A DNA stretch of 8,479 nt from Patescibacteria group bacterium (GTDB taxonomy: Bacteria > Patescibacteriota > Gracilibacteria > UM-FILTER-43-11): positions 1 through 8,479 of the forward strand of contig JAHIYT010000032.1 of the NCBI GenBank assembly GCA_018814945.1, given 5' to 3'. Position numbers and translations under genes: made by a program. The notes under the pieces are model-generated. The model was not told where the DNA came from. It searched no databases and saw only the letters and a list, made by a program, of their open reading frames with translations. Numbering within the stretch: the stretch's first letter is position 1; every line of letters begins with the position of its first letter. Below are positions 1-6,852 of the stretch, piece after piece.

Positions 1-3000
1 AGGAAGAGAAGCAATTCATATCTTTCAAAAAGATCAGGGGGGAACGGATAACTGGGGAAGGATAAAAGAAATTCTAACCCCAGGAGGAACAAATTACTTT
101 GGTTCACATGTTGCAATTGATGGCGATTACATAATTGTAAGTAATTTTGTTTGGTTAGGAGTTGGATCAGCTTATGTTTACTATAAAGATGAAGGTGGTG
201 CAGATAACTGGGGATTGCAAGCCACATTAACTCCAAGTGACGGTGCTGCTGGCCTAGGTTTTGCATATTCTGTAGATATTTCCGGTGAATATGCGGTTGT
301 AGGTGCAATGCAGCGTGCTGCAGATACAGGTGCTGTTTATACTTACAAAAGAACAGGGGCTAGTTGGGCGGAGGACTCAATAACAACTGCAAGTGATGCA
401 ACGGCCGGTGATCAATATGGTTATGATGTATCAATTAATGGCAGCAATCTTATTGTTGGCGCGCCTTATAACGACTACAACACATATACAGACAACGGTA
501 GGATTTACATTTATGACTACGCGGCACCTGGGTGGACAGAGATACAGGTTAATGAAATGGGTAATGCGAATAACATTAATTTTGGATATGCAGTTGATAT
601 GTCTGATGAGTTAGCTGTAGCCGGAGCACCAGGTTATAATTCCAATGAGGGGGCTATTATGGCGGTTTACGAAAGTGGTGGCGCATGGAACTCAAGAGAT
701 AACTTTGGAACCCTCTTAAACAGTTATGCAAATCACAAACTTGGTTGGGACGTTGCCGTAGATAATGGAAATTTGATCATAGGTAAAAACGATAGCAATA
801 GCGGAACTGCACATGCTTTTCTTTTTACTCAAACAGACATCAGCAGTGATTTTGCCGATACAGGATTCTTTGATTGTGTAAGAAATAGTATCGCACCGGG
901 CACACCCGTTATTTTAGTTGGCGCTACAAAATCTTTAGTTACACTTAATGCTACTTACTGTGAAAATGACGTAAATTCTTATGATAGCATTATTGAAAGT
1001 ATCGAAGGAATTCAATGGCTCTTCAACTTACAAACGGCAAATCTGCAAGGCAACAAAATTACCGATCTAACACCACTTAGTGAAATCCAGCTAGAAAGAC
1101 CAACATACCCCGAAAGGCTATCGGTCTTAGATTTAAGCAATAATGGTATCACCGATATTAGTCCTTTAGATGGAATGGGTACTTTAACAGAGCTTTATAT
1201 AGGAAATGACACAATGGAGTTACTCGATAATTATTATCTGCATTACAACAATATAAGCGACATAAGTACGGTAGACTGGAGCACTTTTAACAACTTAACA
1301 ACACTATCAATTAAGGCATCCAGTATTACCGATATCAGCCCGTTATCAACTACCCGTGGGTTAACTTCCCTCGATATTCGCAATAACTTAATAACAGATA
1401 TCAGCCCCTTATCTGGCCTTACCACATTGAAATATCTAAATGTTGGTAATGACTTCACATTCGTTATTCCATTAAATGAAAATACAATTATAGACTTCAG
1501 CCCAATAACTAATTTGGTAGCACTAACAGATCTTTACTTAGATAATTTAGATATTACCAATGTAACCCCATTTAAAAACTTAACAAATCTAGTTAATATT
1601 AGATTAAGACACAACGGTATATCTGACATCACTCCACTTGATGACAATGCAGCTTTTGCAAGCGGAAATACTATCGATATCGCATTCAACGACTATGAAG
1701 CTCCTGCAGATTTAACCGATTATAATGAAAAGAAGACAATATTAGACCAGTTGGTAACCGATGGAGCTACGTTGGTGACATCATCCTCATTACCTGGTAT
1801 GGCCAACCCAATCAGTATAACATTTGAAAATTGTACAAATGGATTAGATGATGATGGCGATACATATATCGACCTTGTCCCAGGAAACGAAGATCCTTAT
1901 TGTTTGCCGGACACATTCTACGTTAATTATAGTGGAGGAAGTGGAGCTGATTGCGGACTCTCAAGTGGAGATCCATGTGATTCAATACAGACTCTCGCAA
2001 CTGAAGTTGGGCCAGCCATTGTACTTCCACCACATAACGATGTAACAATTCTCGTAGATGGTACTAGTATAAGTCAGGAATATATATTTATGCAGGCTGG
2101 ACCAGACAGAGTGTATCCAGGTTCTGTAGACATTACCGTTCAGCAATGGGTACCTGCAAGTCCTGCAATTATTATGGGAAGTCATTTAATTACAGGAAGT
2201 AATATTACACTTGATGGCTTTATTTATACAGGTGATACAACAGTGCCAGGAGTGGCATTCATTGGAGGTGAAAATCTTACTGTAAGAAATAGTGGGTTCA
2301 TAGGCATGGCAGTAGGAGTTGGGCTGGGAGGTGGTATAAATAATAAAGTCTACAACAACGGATTTATTAATAACGCTGGTACAGCAAATGGAAACGACTT
2401 CGGCTTTTATGGGGTAGGGGTAATTGATGTATGTGGAGGAGTATTAGTTGCCGGATCACTTGGAGCACAAATAGTAAACAATTCCTTTTATGATAACTGT
2501 ACCTCCTTTAGTATTTTTGATAGAAACGACCCAATTACCACTGCGGCACTAGAAATAGGAGATATTGCTGTTATTTCTGCATACGACTTTACGCCACTAA
2601 GTGCACCACAGAACACAATAGTTAAGCAAAATTTAGTTTACAACAGCAATGGTGCTGCAAATAAGTATTACTACGATGTAGTAGGTAACAATATTAATGC
2701 AGTAGCAGCTGTAGGCACTCTAATTAATCAAAATGCAGTTGACCATGGAGGTAATAACTTTATTGCAGCCACCGATCCTTATACAAATGTTGGCGGCGGC
2801 GATTTCTCAATAAAAACTGCGGAAGTAGCAAACTATCAAACCTGTGATATCGCAGCCGAAACACCTAGTACCGACGCACTTGGTGCTGTGAGGCCAAGTG
2901 GCCCTCTTGAAGCTGGTGCAGTTGAATCTACAGGTGGTAGTTGTTCAACTGGTAGTAGCGCACAGCCAGAAAAACCATGTGTATCTAATCCGGTTAAACT

Positions 3001-5029
3001 AAACATCCCTAACAAGTTACCGGTTAGTATTATTGGTGGTAAGCCAGTAGTAAAAATAGATTGGGCAAATGTTCAGAATCTAAATTCAGATACAAAGATG
3101 GTAATACTCTTGGATTATATAAAAAAGAAACAAACAATTGGGATTAATAAGCCAAAAGGTATATTCACATCTCACGTAAGGGATATGATTTTGGATAATG
3201 CAAATTTGAGTGATTACTACTACAAGAAACTTAATACTATGAAACTAGGTGATCTTACAGACTGTAATTGTAATGATCCGCAGGCAGAAGCAATGCTTAG
3301 CATTATCAATGATATGAAAAATAATGATATGTATAAGGCTACTATAAATGGTATTGCTTCTAAATTTGCCGATGATTTATTGAGTTTAGAAAGCACACTT
3401 AAAGAAGCAGGTGGTGCAAAAACACCATTTACAGATTATTACAAAGGATATTTCATTGATGTAGAAACAGAAGGTGTTGTTAAAATATACAGAGATGGAA
3501 AATTAATACATACAGAAGAAAATTCATATAACACAAGTTTTGTAGACAGAACCATCCCAAAAAATACAACGGGCAGAGTAAAGTACTACAATTATTATCT
3601 TGTTAATGAAACGAGTTGCGGAAGTGAAACCGGATCAACCGGAAAAGCACAAATTAATCCTATAGTACCCCAGGGCACTGAAATAGACGTAAATTTTGAT
3701 CTTAAAATCAAAGTAAAAAGATCATACGATGAATTAATTATGGATAAAGTCCATGATTTAATCGAAACAAACGGATCTACAGCTGATTTATGTGAAGAGG
3801 CTAGGGTTAAATTTGAGGGTGAAAGAACTGAAGAAAATATACTCGATTACATTTTGGAATGTTATGGGAGAGAGAATGAAGCTCTTAGGAGTAAAATAGA
3901 GGAAGGGCAAGTTGGTATTGTCGTTCCTTTGATGTTGCTTACTGAGTCAAGTGTGGACAGCAGTATTATCGGTAGTTTTGCTATAGATATAGATGAAATT
4001 GCAGATGAATTTATGGAGCCCATCATTACAGATTTTATGCAGCAGATTTGCGATGACGCAAGAGATGATTTTCAATCAAGAAGAACCAGTGACAGTACGC
4101 TAAATTACTTGGTTGAATGTTTCACAGAAGGTAACACTTCTCTCAGAAACAAGATTATAGAGAAAAGAGGAGATATAGTTACCCCTTTAATGATAATGCT
4201 CAATTTGAATCAAAGTGGTGGCGAAAGTGATTTGACTACAGAAGACATTGTGAATGAATTTGTATACCAAGTAATTGGAGATTTGTTTGAAGAAATCTCA
4301 ACGGAAGCATATGTTTTAGCTAGTATCAGCGAGCTTGAATTAAGCGAAAGCCTACTCAATAAAAACGATATCGATGAGTTAACTGAGGATGAGAAAACAT
4401 TAATTCTTCAAATTAGTGAAAACTATTTTAGGGATGCAAGTCATGCGGCCAATATTACAATTGAAATTTATGAAGGTGAAGAATTAATTAGGCAAATTGG
4501 CACTGGCGGAAGAGATGAAATTGTACACACTAATATATTTGGTGAAGTTATTCATCAAATTGGGAAACTGGCAGCAGGCACTGAATACACAATAAAAGTT
4601 GGACTTGCTGATGTGCAATACTTTTTGCCTAAAACAGCATCACTTGAAATAAATAATGCAGAACTTACTAGTGGAGGTTATATAGCTGATGTCGCCTTAG
4701 AATTTAGTAAATTCAAATACGGTAACTTCGATGAAAAAGATGATGAAATTAATAAGGATGACTTAATAGCCTGGGGTAATTTACTTAGAAACAATCCTGA
4801 ACAATGGGGTGATGTAAATATCGACGGCTTCACAGGTATTAATCTTCTTGATGTTATCACTCTCCAGGAACACTGGGGAATCCAAGAGGCTATGGATATT
4901 GAAGAAGGCCAGATATCATTAAGTGATTTACTTGATATCTTCGGTCTGTCTTTAACAGGTAGCTTTAGCTCAGACGCAGGAGTGGTAGTACCGGAATGGA
5001 TTAATTATACGAATACCAAGTGTGAATAA
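1..5029 (+). CDS. Giant multidomain surface/secreted protein, 5' partial (FG-GAP propeller, LRR, beta-helix, duplicated Cys module, dockerin-like end)
   Basis: The frame is open from base 2 to a TAA at 5027-5029, giving 1675 residues without a start, so the N-terminus and any signal peptide lie left of the window. The TTG at 215 falls inside a propeller blade and is not a credible start. Domains in order (residues from base 2): FG-GAP blades 1-275, leucine-rich repeats about 334-548, a Cys-flanked Asp-rich loop 611-634, right-handed beta-helix about 639-975, a helical stretch with a CNC motif about 1020-1140, a beta-sandwich-like segment about 1148-1220, two tandem two-Cys helical modules about 1260-1434, a small beta domain about 1483-1573 and dockerin-like loops 1574-1626. 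These are extracellular binding or adhesion modules by family knowledge; no catalytic motif was recognised. No LPXTG motif or C-terminal membrane helix is visible, so the anchoring mode is unknown. It could be an adhesin, an S-layer-associated protein or a degradative scaffold. Confidence 0.9.
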   Translation, partial: GREAIHIFQKDQGGTDNWGRIKEILTPGGTNYFGSHVAIDGDYIIVSNFVWLGVGSAYVYYKDEGGADNWGLQATLTPSDGAAGLGFAYSVDISGEYAVVGAMQRAADTGAVYTYKRTGASWAEDSITTASDATAGDQYGYDVSINGSNLIVGAPYNDYNTYTDNGRIYIYDYAAPGWTEIQVNEMGNANNINFGYAVDMSDELAVAGAPGYNSNEGAIMAVYESGGAWNSRDNFGTLLNSYANHKLGWDVAVDNGNLIIGKNDSNSGTAHAFLFTQTDISSDFADTGFFDCVRNSIAPGTPVILVGATKSLVTLNATYCENDVNSYDSIIESIEGIQWLFNLQTANLQGNKITDLTPLSEIQLERPTYPERLSVLDLSNNGITDISPLDGMGTLTELYIGNDTMELLDNYYLHYNNISDISTVDWSTFNNLTTLSIKASSITDISPLSTTRGLTSLDIRNNLITDISPLSGLTTLKYLNVGNDFTFVIPLNENTIIDFSPITNLVALTDLYLDNLDITNVTPFKNLTNLVNIRLRHNGISDITPLDDNAAFASGNTIDIAFNDYEAPADLTDYNEKKTILDQLVTDGATLVTSSSLPGMANPISITFENCTNGLDDDGDTYIDLVPGNEDPYCLPDTFYVNYSGGSGADCGLSSGDPCDSIQTLATEVGPAIVLPPHNDVTILVDGTSISQEYIFMQAGPDRVYPGSVDITVQQWVPASPAIIMGSHLITGSNITLDGFIYTGDTTVPGVAFIGGENLTVRNSGFIGMAVGVGLGGGINNKVYNNGFINNAGTANGNDFGFYGVGVIDVCGGVLVAGSLGAQIVNNSFYDNCTSFSIFDRNDPITTAALEIGDIAVISAYDFTPLSAPQNTIVKQNLVYNSNGAANKYYYDVVGNNINAVAAVGTLINQNAVDHGGNNFIAATDPYTNVGGGDFSIKTAEVANYQTCDIAAETPSTDALGAVRPSGPLEAGAVESTGGSCSTGSSAQPEKPCVSNPVKLNIPNKLPVSIIGGKPVVKIDWANVQNLNSDTKMVILLDYIKKKQTIGINKPKGIFTSHVRDMILDNANLSDYYYKKLNTMKLGDLTDCNCNDPQAEAMLSIINDMKNNDMYKATINGIASKFADDLLSLESTLKEAGGAKTPFTDYYKGYFIDVETEGVVKIYRDGKLIHTEENSYNTSFVDRTIPKNTTGRVKYYNYYLVNETSCGSETGSTGKAQINPIVPQGTEIDVNFDLKIKVKRSYDELIMDKVHDLIETNGSTADLCEEARVKFEGERTEENILDYILECYGRENEALRSKIEEGQVGIVVPLMLLTESSVDSSIIGSFAIDIDEIADEFMEPIITDFMQQICDDARDDFQSRRTSDSTLNYLVECFTEGNTSLRNKIIEKRGDIVTPLMIMLNLNQSGGESDLTTEDIVNEFVYQVIGDLFEEISTEAYVLASISELELSESLLNKNDIDELTEDEKTLILQISENYFRDASHAANITIEIYEGEELIRQIGTGGRDEIVHTNIFGEVIHQIGKLAAGTEYTIKVGLADVQYFLPKTASLEINNAELTSGGYIADVALEFSKFKYGNFDEKDDEINKDDLIAWGNLLRNNPEQWGDVNIDGFTGINLLDVITLQEHWGIQEAMDIEEGQISLSDLLDIFGLSLTGSFSSDAGVVVPEWINYTNTKCE
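2..826 (+). other. FG-GAP-type beta-propeller repeat region
   Basis: Five blade signatures recur in frame, with FG, LG or YG starts at bases 98, 254, 416, 581 and 740, that is every 52 to 55 residues. Examples are LGFAYSVDISGEYAVVGA, YGYDVSINGSNLIVGAP and FGYAVDMSDELAVAGAP. The bases left of 98 encode the end of an earlier blade. Such repeats form integrin-alpha-like propellers. Since six to seven blades usually close a ring, one or more are probably upstream of the window. Confidence 0.85.
1001..1645 (+). other. Leucine-rich repeat domain (SDS22/internalin-like)
   Basis: About eight repeats carry the core ITDISPL or variants (KITDLTPL, GITDISPL, NISDISTV, SITDISPL, LITDISPL, IIDFSPI, DITNVTPF, GISDITPL). 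Most units are 21-23 residues long, while two (units 3 and 6) are extended by insertions. This is the bacterial internalin-type LRR, normally a curved protein-binding surface. The preceding segment with two cysteines (around 865-960) is probably an N-terminal cap. Confidence 0.88.
1832..1903 (+). other. Cys-flanked Asp-rich calcium-type loop (MopE-like motif)
   Basis: The segment runs from a Cys (1832-1834) through NGLDDDGDTYID to a second Cys (1901-1903). It matches the widespread C-x-NGxDDDGD-xxxD-...-C putative metal-binding motif of secreted bacterial proteins. Asp residues suit Ca2+ binding and the flanking Cys could form a disulphide. Here it links the LRR domain to the beta-helix. Confidence 0.75.
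1916..2926 (+). other. Right-handed beta-helix domain
   Basis: The segment opens with FYVNYSGGSGADCGLSSG, a typical start of parallel beta-helix surface proteins. It continues with Asn-rich turns such as NNKVYNNGFINN, IVNNSFYDN, IVKQNLVYN and LINQNAVDH, and closes with a DALGAVRPSG...EAGAVE end, as in choice-of-anchor-type beta-helix proteins. The family includes polysaccharide lyases and adhesins. No lyase catalytic triad was identified, so a binding role is as likely as an enzymatic one. Confidence 0.75.
3785..4303 (+). repeat. Tandem protein-level duplication of an ~86-residue helical module with Cys-x22-Cys
   Basis: Two consecutive modules begin at Cys codons 3791 and 4049, exactly 86 codons apart. 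Their first 50 residues align without gaps at 21 identities: C-x2-AR-x2-F-x3-RT-x4-L-x-Y-x2-EC, then N-x2-LR-x-KI-x-E and IV-x-PLM. Both cysteines (22 residues between them) are kept in each copy. The helix before each Cys also recurs (DELIMDKVHDLI, DEIADEFMEPII, EDIVNEFVYQVI). The DNA has diverged, so the duplication is old. I do not recognise the family. Confidence 0.85.
4721..4879 (+). other. Degenerate dockerin-like double calcium loop
   Basis: Two related segments follow a small beta domain: GNFDEKDDEINKDDL and, 30 residues on, GDVNIDGFTGINLLD, each followed by a helix ending in a Trp-Gly region (EQWG, EHWG). The second keeps D-x-N-x-D-G of the dockerin/EF-hand loop with extra residues before the last Asp. 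The first is degenerate, with one residue too many. A beta domain followed by dockerin-like loops is common at the C-termini of secreted bacterial proteins. No cohesin is visible in the window. Confidence 0.65.
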
Positions 5030-5048
5030 ATGATAACAGCGCTTTGCT

Positions 5049-5108
5049 ATTACAAAATTACAAAATTGAAAATTCAAAATTAATCTTGTAATCTTGTAAT
5101 CTTGTAAT
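5049..5108. repeat. AT-rich inverted repeat built of tandem 8-mers
   Basis: Downstream of the giant gene lie two copies of ATTACAAA (5049-5064) and three perfect tandem copies of AATCTTGT (5082-5105). The left arm ATTACAAAATTACAAAATT is complementary to AATCTTGTAATCTTGTAAT over 19 positions with two A-C mismatches. The centre holds TTGAA-AA-TTCAA (5066-5077), another small inverted repeat. It could fold as a long AT hairpin that ends the upstream transcript. TGTAAT hexamers in the 8-mers resemble -10 boxes and might start nifU-like transcription. No Shine-Dalgarno precedes the ATG at 5116. Confidence 0.7.
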
Positions 5109-5115
5109 TAAAAAA

Positions 5116-5382
5116 ATGCCTAAAAAGAAAATTAATTTCGATAAACTCTCTAAAAACAAGAAAATTAAACTTGTGCATAAAGCTCTCGAAGAGGAAGTAT
5201 ATTCCGCTTTAGCTATGCACGAGGGGGGACTTGAAGTTGAAGATATAGATGGTTTTACTGTTTACATAAATTACCAAGGTGCCTGCGTAGGCTGTCCAAT
5301 GGCAGAAACCGGCACACTTATGTTCGTAGAAAACACCCTTCAAACAAAAGTAGATGAAAGGATTCAAGTGAAGATTGCCTAG
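5116..5382 (+). CDS. Stand-alone NifU C-terminal-domain Fe-S cluster protein
   Basis: This 88-residue protein matches the NifU C-terminal (Nfu) domain, which carries or transfers a [4Fe-4S] cluster, usually held at a dimer interface by two CxxC motifs. The diagnostic stretch is GACVGCPMAETGTL with Cys57 and Cys60, preceded by HEGGLEVEDIDGFTVYI, which parallels the family's DGG-x-V-x-L-x-x-V. The first 20 residues are Lys-rich and outside the domain. There is no N-terminal IscU-like part and no A-type carrier domain, so it is the minimal form and presumably cytosolic. It starts at ATG 5116 after a poly-A stretch with no visible ribosome binding site. It ends with TAG and converges with the radical-SAM gene on the other strand, an enzyme class needing [4Fe-4S] clusters. 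It could be a scaffold or a carrier; sequence alone does not decide. Confidence 0.87.
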   Translation: MPKKKINFDKLSKNKKIKLVHKALEEEVYSALAMHEGGLEVEDIDGFTVYINYQGACVGCPMAETGTLMFVENTLQTKVDERIQVKIA

Positions 5383-5391
5383 ATAATTTTT

Positions 5392-5428
5392 CGCCTACGG
5401 ATGTGGATAGGCTTCGGCGTGGTTTTTT
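5392..5428 (+). terminator. Possible weak terminator after the nifU-like gene
   Basis: Ten bases after the TAG, CGCC (5392-5395) can pair with GGCG (5416-5419), or alternatively GCCTA (5393-5397) with TAGGC (5408-5412). A run of six T follows at 5423-5428. The stem is short and the T-run lies a few bases away, so this is weaker than the 6852-6879 terminator. The same bases also take part in the larger inverted repeat 5403-5504. Confidence 0.35.
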
Positions 5429-5506
5429 ATTTTGAATTAAACCTAATATACAATAAAATAGGTCCACGCGAGGTACGAGCTATCCACGGGCAAAGCCTAT
5501 CCACGC
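5403..5506. repeat. Nested inverted repeats with three copies of GTGGATAG/CTATCCAC
   Basis: GTGGATAGGCTT (5403-5414) has a perfect 12-base inverted partner AAGCCTATCCAC (5493-5504). Inside it, GCGTGG (5417-5422) pairs with CCACGC (5464-5469) and ACCTA (5441-5445) with TAGGT (5459-5463), giving a three-tier stem. A second CTATCCAC at 5480-5487 offers an alternative 8-base partner for 5403-5410. CCACG occurs at 5464, 5484 and 5501, and GAGCTATC at 5477 and again at 5514. The arms are clearly richer in G+C than the flanks. It fills the space between two convergent genes. Confidence 0.75.
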
Positions 5507-5537
5507 TACAAAGGAGCTATCTATGATGAAACCAAAA

Positions 5538-6752
5538 TTATTCCAATACATTTTCTTTCGTTAATCCCGTAGCACTTTCCGAAAAAGGTTCTTTATCCTG
5601 AGTATTTTTTACTCTTATATAGTTATCAGTTAAACCTTCGTCATTATTTTCCCATAAAACAGAAATTTTCTTACCAATTTGTGATTTAATAAAATCTTTT
5701 CTTTGTTTATCAGCGAGCTTCTGTAATTCCTTAGCCCTTTTTTTCTTTGTATCATCATCAACTTGTTCCATTTGTGCAGCCAGTGTGTTCTTTCTAATCG
5801 AGTAAGGGAATACATGCGCCTTTGCGAGTGGATTCTTCTTTACAAAATCCATAGTTTCCTTAAATTCTTTCTCCGTTTCCTCCGGAAAGCCAACAATAAT
5901 GTCGGTTGTAATAGCAACACCTGGAATATCTTTTTTCAATCTCTTAATCACATTCTCAACGTCTTTCACAGTATAATTACGTTTCATTCGTTCCAAAACT
6001 GTGTCCGAGCAGGATTGAATAGATAAATGTATATGTCTACAAATTCTAGGATTCTGCAAAACTTCAAACAAGTCCTCACTAAAATATTCCGGCCCAAGTG
6101 AGCTTATTCGTATTCTAGGTATATCAGTTTTCTCTAAAATAAGCTCCAAAAGCTCTGCAAACCTACTTTCCTCAGGTTTTTTAGTAGAACTTGCACCATA
6201 TGCCCCAATATTTATTCCGGTGAGCACAACTTCATTATAGCCATTTTTATAATGTTCGTTTATTTCATCAATAATATCCTCAAATTCTCTACTCTGAGAT
6301 TTGCCACGGGCAGCAGCGATAATACAATATGTACAATAGTTATCACAACCATCCTGAACTTGGGTAAGCACACGAGAACGTTCGTCACCTGTAGGCGCGT
6401 TAACGTCACCACCCCTACAGATGTCTAAATTCTCTTCCAAAAACTCAATCACCGATTGCATATCTGGTAATAAATAATCCACCTCCATAATTTTCTCAAA
6501 ATCCTCCCTTTGCATTCTCGCTCCACAACCAAAAACAATAGTCTTCAGCTCCTTGTTATTATTTTTTGTCCGCCTAACCATCTGACGAGACTTCTTGTCC
6601 GCTACGTGAGTAACAGTGCAGGTATTTATAATGCAATAGTCTGCATCCTCCTCCTTTACAACTGGAATCTGATTACCAATAGCCCAACGAAGTATCTGAT
6701 CTAGTTCGTAGCGATTATTTTTACAGCCGGTCATCTTAAGTGCTATTTTCAT
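5538..6752 (-). CDS. mtaB: MtaB-type tRNA methylthiotransferase (radical SAM)
   Basis: The 404 residues fit the MiaB/MtaB methylthiotransferase family, most like MtaB, which converts t6A37 to ms2t6A in ANN-decoding tRNAs using S-adenosylmethionine and two [4Fe-4S] clusters. The N-terminal UPF0004 domain supplies Cys10 (MTGCKNNRYE), Cys45 (NTCTVTHVADKKSRQ) and Cys76 (FGCGARMQ). The radical-SAM cluster is Cys136, Cys140 and Cys143 in QDGCDNYCTYC. ARGKSQSR and VVLTGINIGAYG are further family signatures. Residues about 358-390 (ISVLWENNDEGLTDNYIRV) look like a TRAM RNA-binding domain; the protein is slightly shorter than typical. Oddities are GCGAR where most relatives have GC-x-AQ, and IIAAARG where IIP-x-x-RG is usual. 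The ATG at 6752 keeps the full N-terminal motif but has no clear Shine-Dalgarno. It is monocistronic by context, preceded by a terminator. Confidence 0.92.
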   Translation of the reverse strand: MKIALKMTGCKNNRYELDQILRWAIGNQIPVVKEEDADYCIINTCTVTHVADKKSRQMVRRTKNNNKELKTIVFGCGARMQREDFEKIMEVDYLLPDMQSVIEFLEENLDICRGGDVNAPTGDERSRVLTQVQDGCDNYCTYCIIAAARGKSQSREFEDIIDEINEHYKNGYNEVVLTGINIGAYGASSTKKPEESRFAELLELILEKTDIPRIRISSLGPEYFSEDLFEVLQNPRICRHIHLSIQSCSDTVLERMKRNYTVKDVENVIKRLKKDIPGVAITTDIIVGFPEETEKEFKETMDFVKKNPLAKAHVFPYSIRKNTLAAQMEQVDDDTKKKRAKELQKLADKQRKDFIKSQIGKKISVLWENNDEGLTDNYIRVKNTQDKEPFSESATGLTKENVLE

Positions 6753-6781
6753 TTAAACTTATTTATGATCTATATGAAGAT

Positions 6782-6811
6782 ACTATAAAAATGTGTAATG
6801 TCTGATGTCTA
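6782..6811 (-). promoter_or_regulatory. Candidate sigma70-like promoter for mtaB
   Basis: On the minus strand TAGACA (6811-6806) and TATAGT (6787-6782) are separated by 18 bases, each five of six to the -35 and -10 consensus, with the ATG about 30 bases further. A competing extended -10, TGTTATAAT, lies at 6842-6834. In an AT-rich region such matches arise easily. Confidence 0.3.
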
Positions 6812-6852
6812 ATTAAAAAATTATACATTAGACATTATAACATTAGACATTA
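6796..6852. repeat. Second AT-rich inverted repeat with tandem subrepeats
   Basis: TAATGTCTGATGTCTAAT (6796-6813) is complementary to ATTATACATTAGACATTA (6820-6837) with two mismatches, across a six-base A-rich loop. A further copy of ATTAGACATTA follows at 6842-6852. The arms themselves consist of 7-base-spaced repeats of ATGTCT. The organisation recalls 5049-5108, though the unit sequence differs. It lies between the terminator and the mtaB start and would be at least partly transcribed as mtaB leader if the distal promoter is used. Confidence 0.7.

Noticed and set aside
215..220. TTG start for the giant protein
   Set aside because: The frame continues upstream to the window edge and encodes further propeller blade sequence, so this is an internal codon.
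4678..4860. Minus-strand 60-codon frame under the giant gene
   Set aside because: It lies opposite the dockerin-like coding region and has no independent support.
1..5029. Alternative genetic code with UGA as glycine
   Set aside because: No in-frame UGA occurs in any of the long coding frames and Gly is encoded by GGN codons throughout.
5049..5108. CRISPR-like array
   Set aside because: The 8-base units are directly adjacent without spacers and far shorter than CRISPR repeats.
5402..5504. DnaA-box cluster or replication origin
   Set aside because: TGTGGATAG and two CTATCCACG resemble TTATCCACA but each misses end positions, and they sit within an inverted repeat between convergent genes with no dnaA or dnaN nearby.
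5763..6026. Plus-strand 87-codon frame inside mtaB
   Set aside because: It is antisense to conserved radical-SAM sequence, with no ribosome binding site or recognisable domain.
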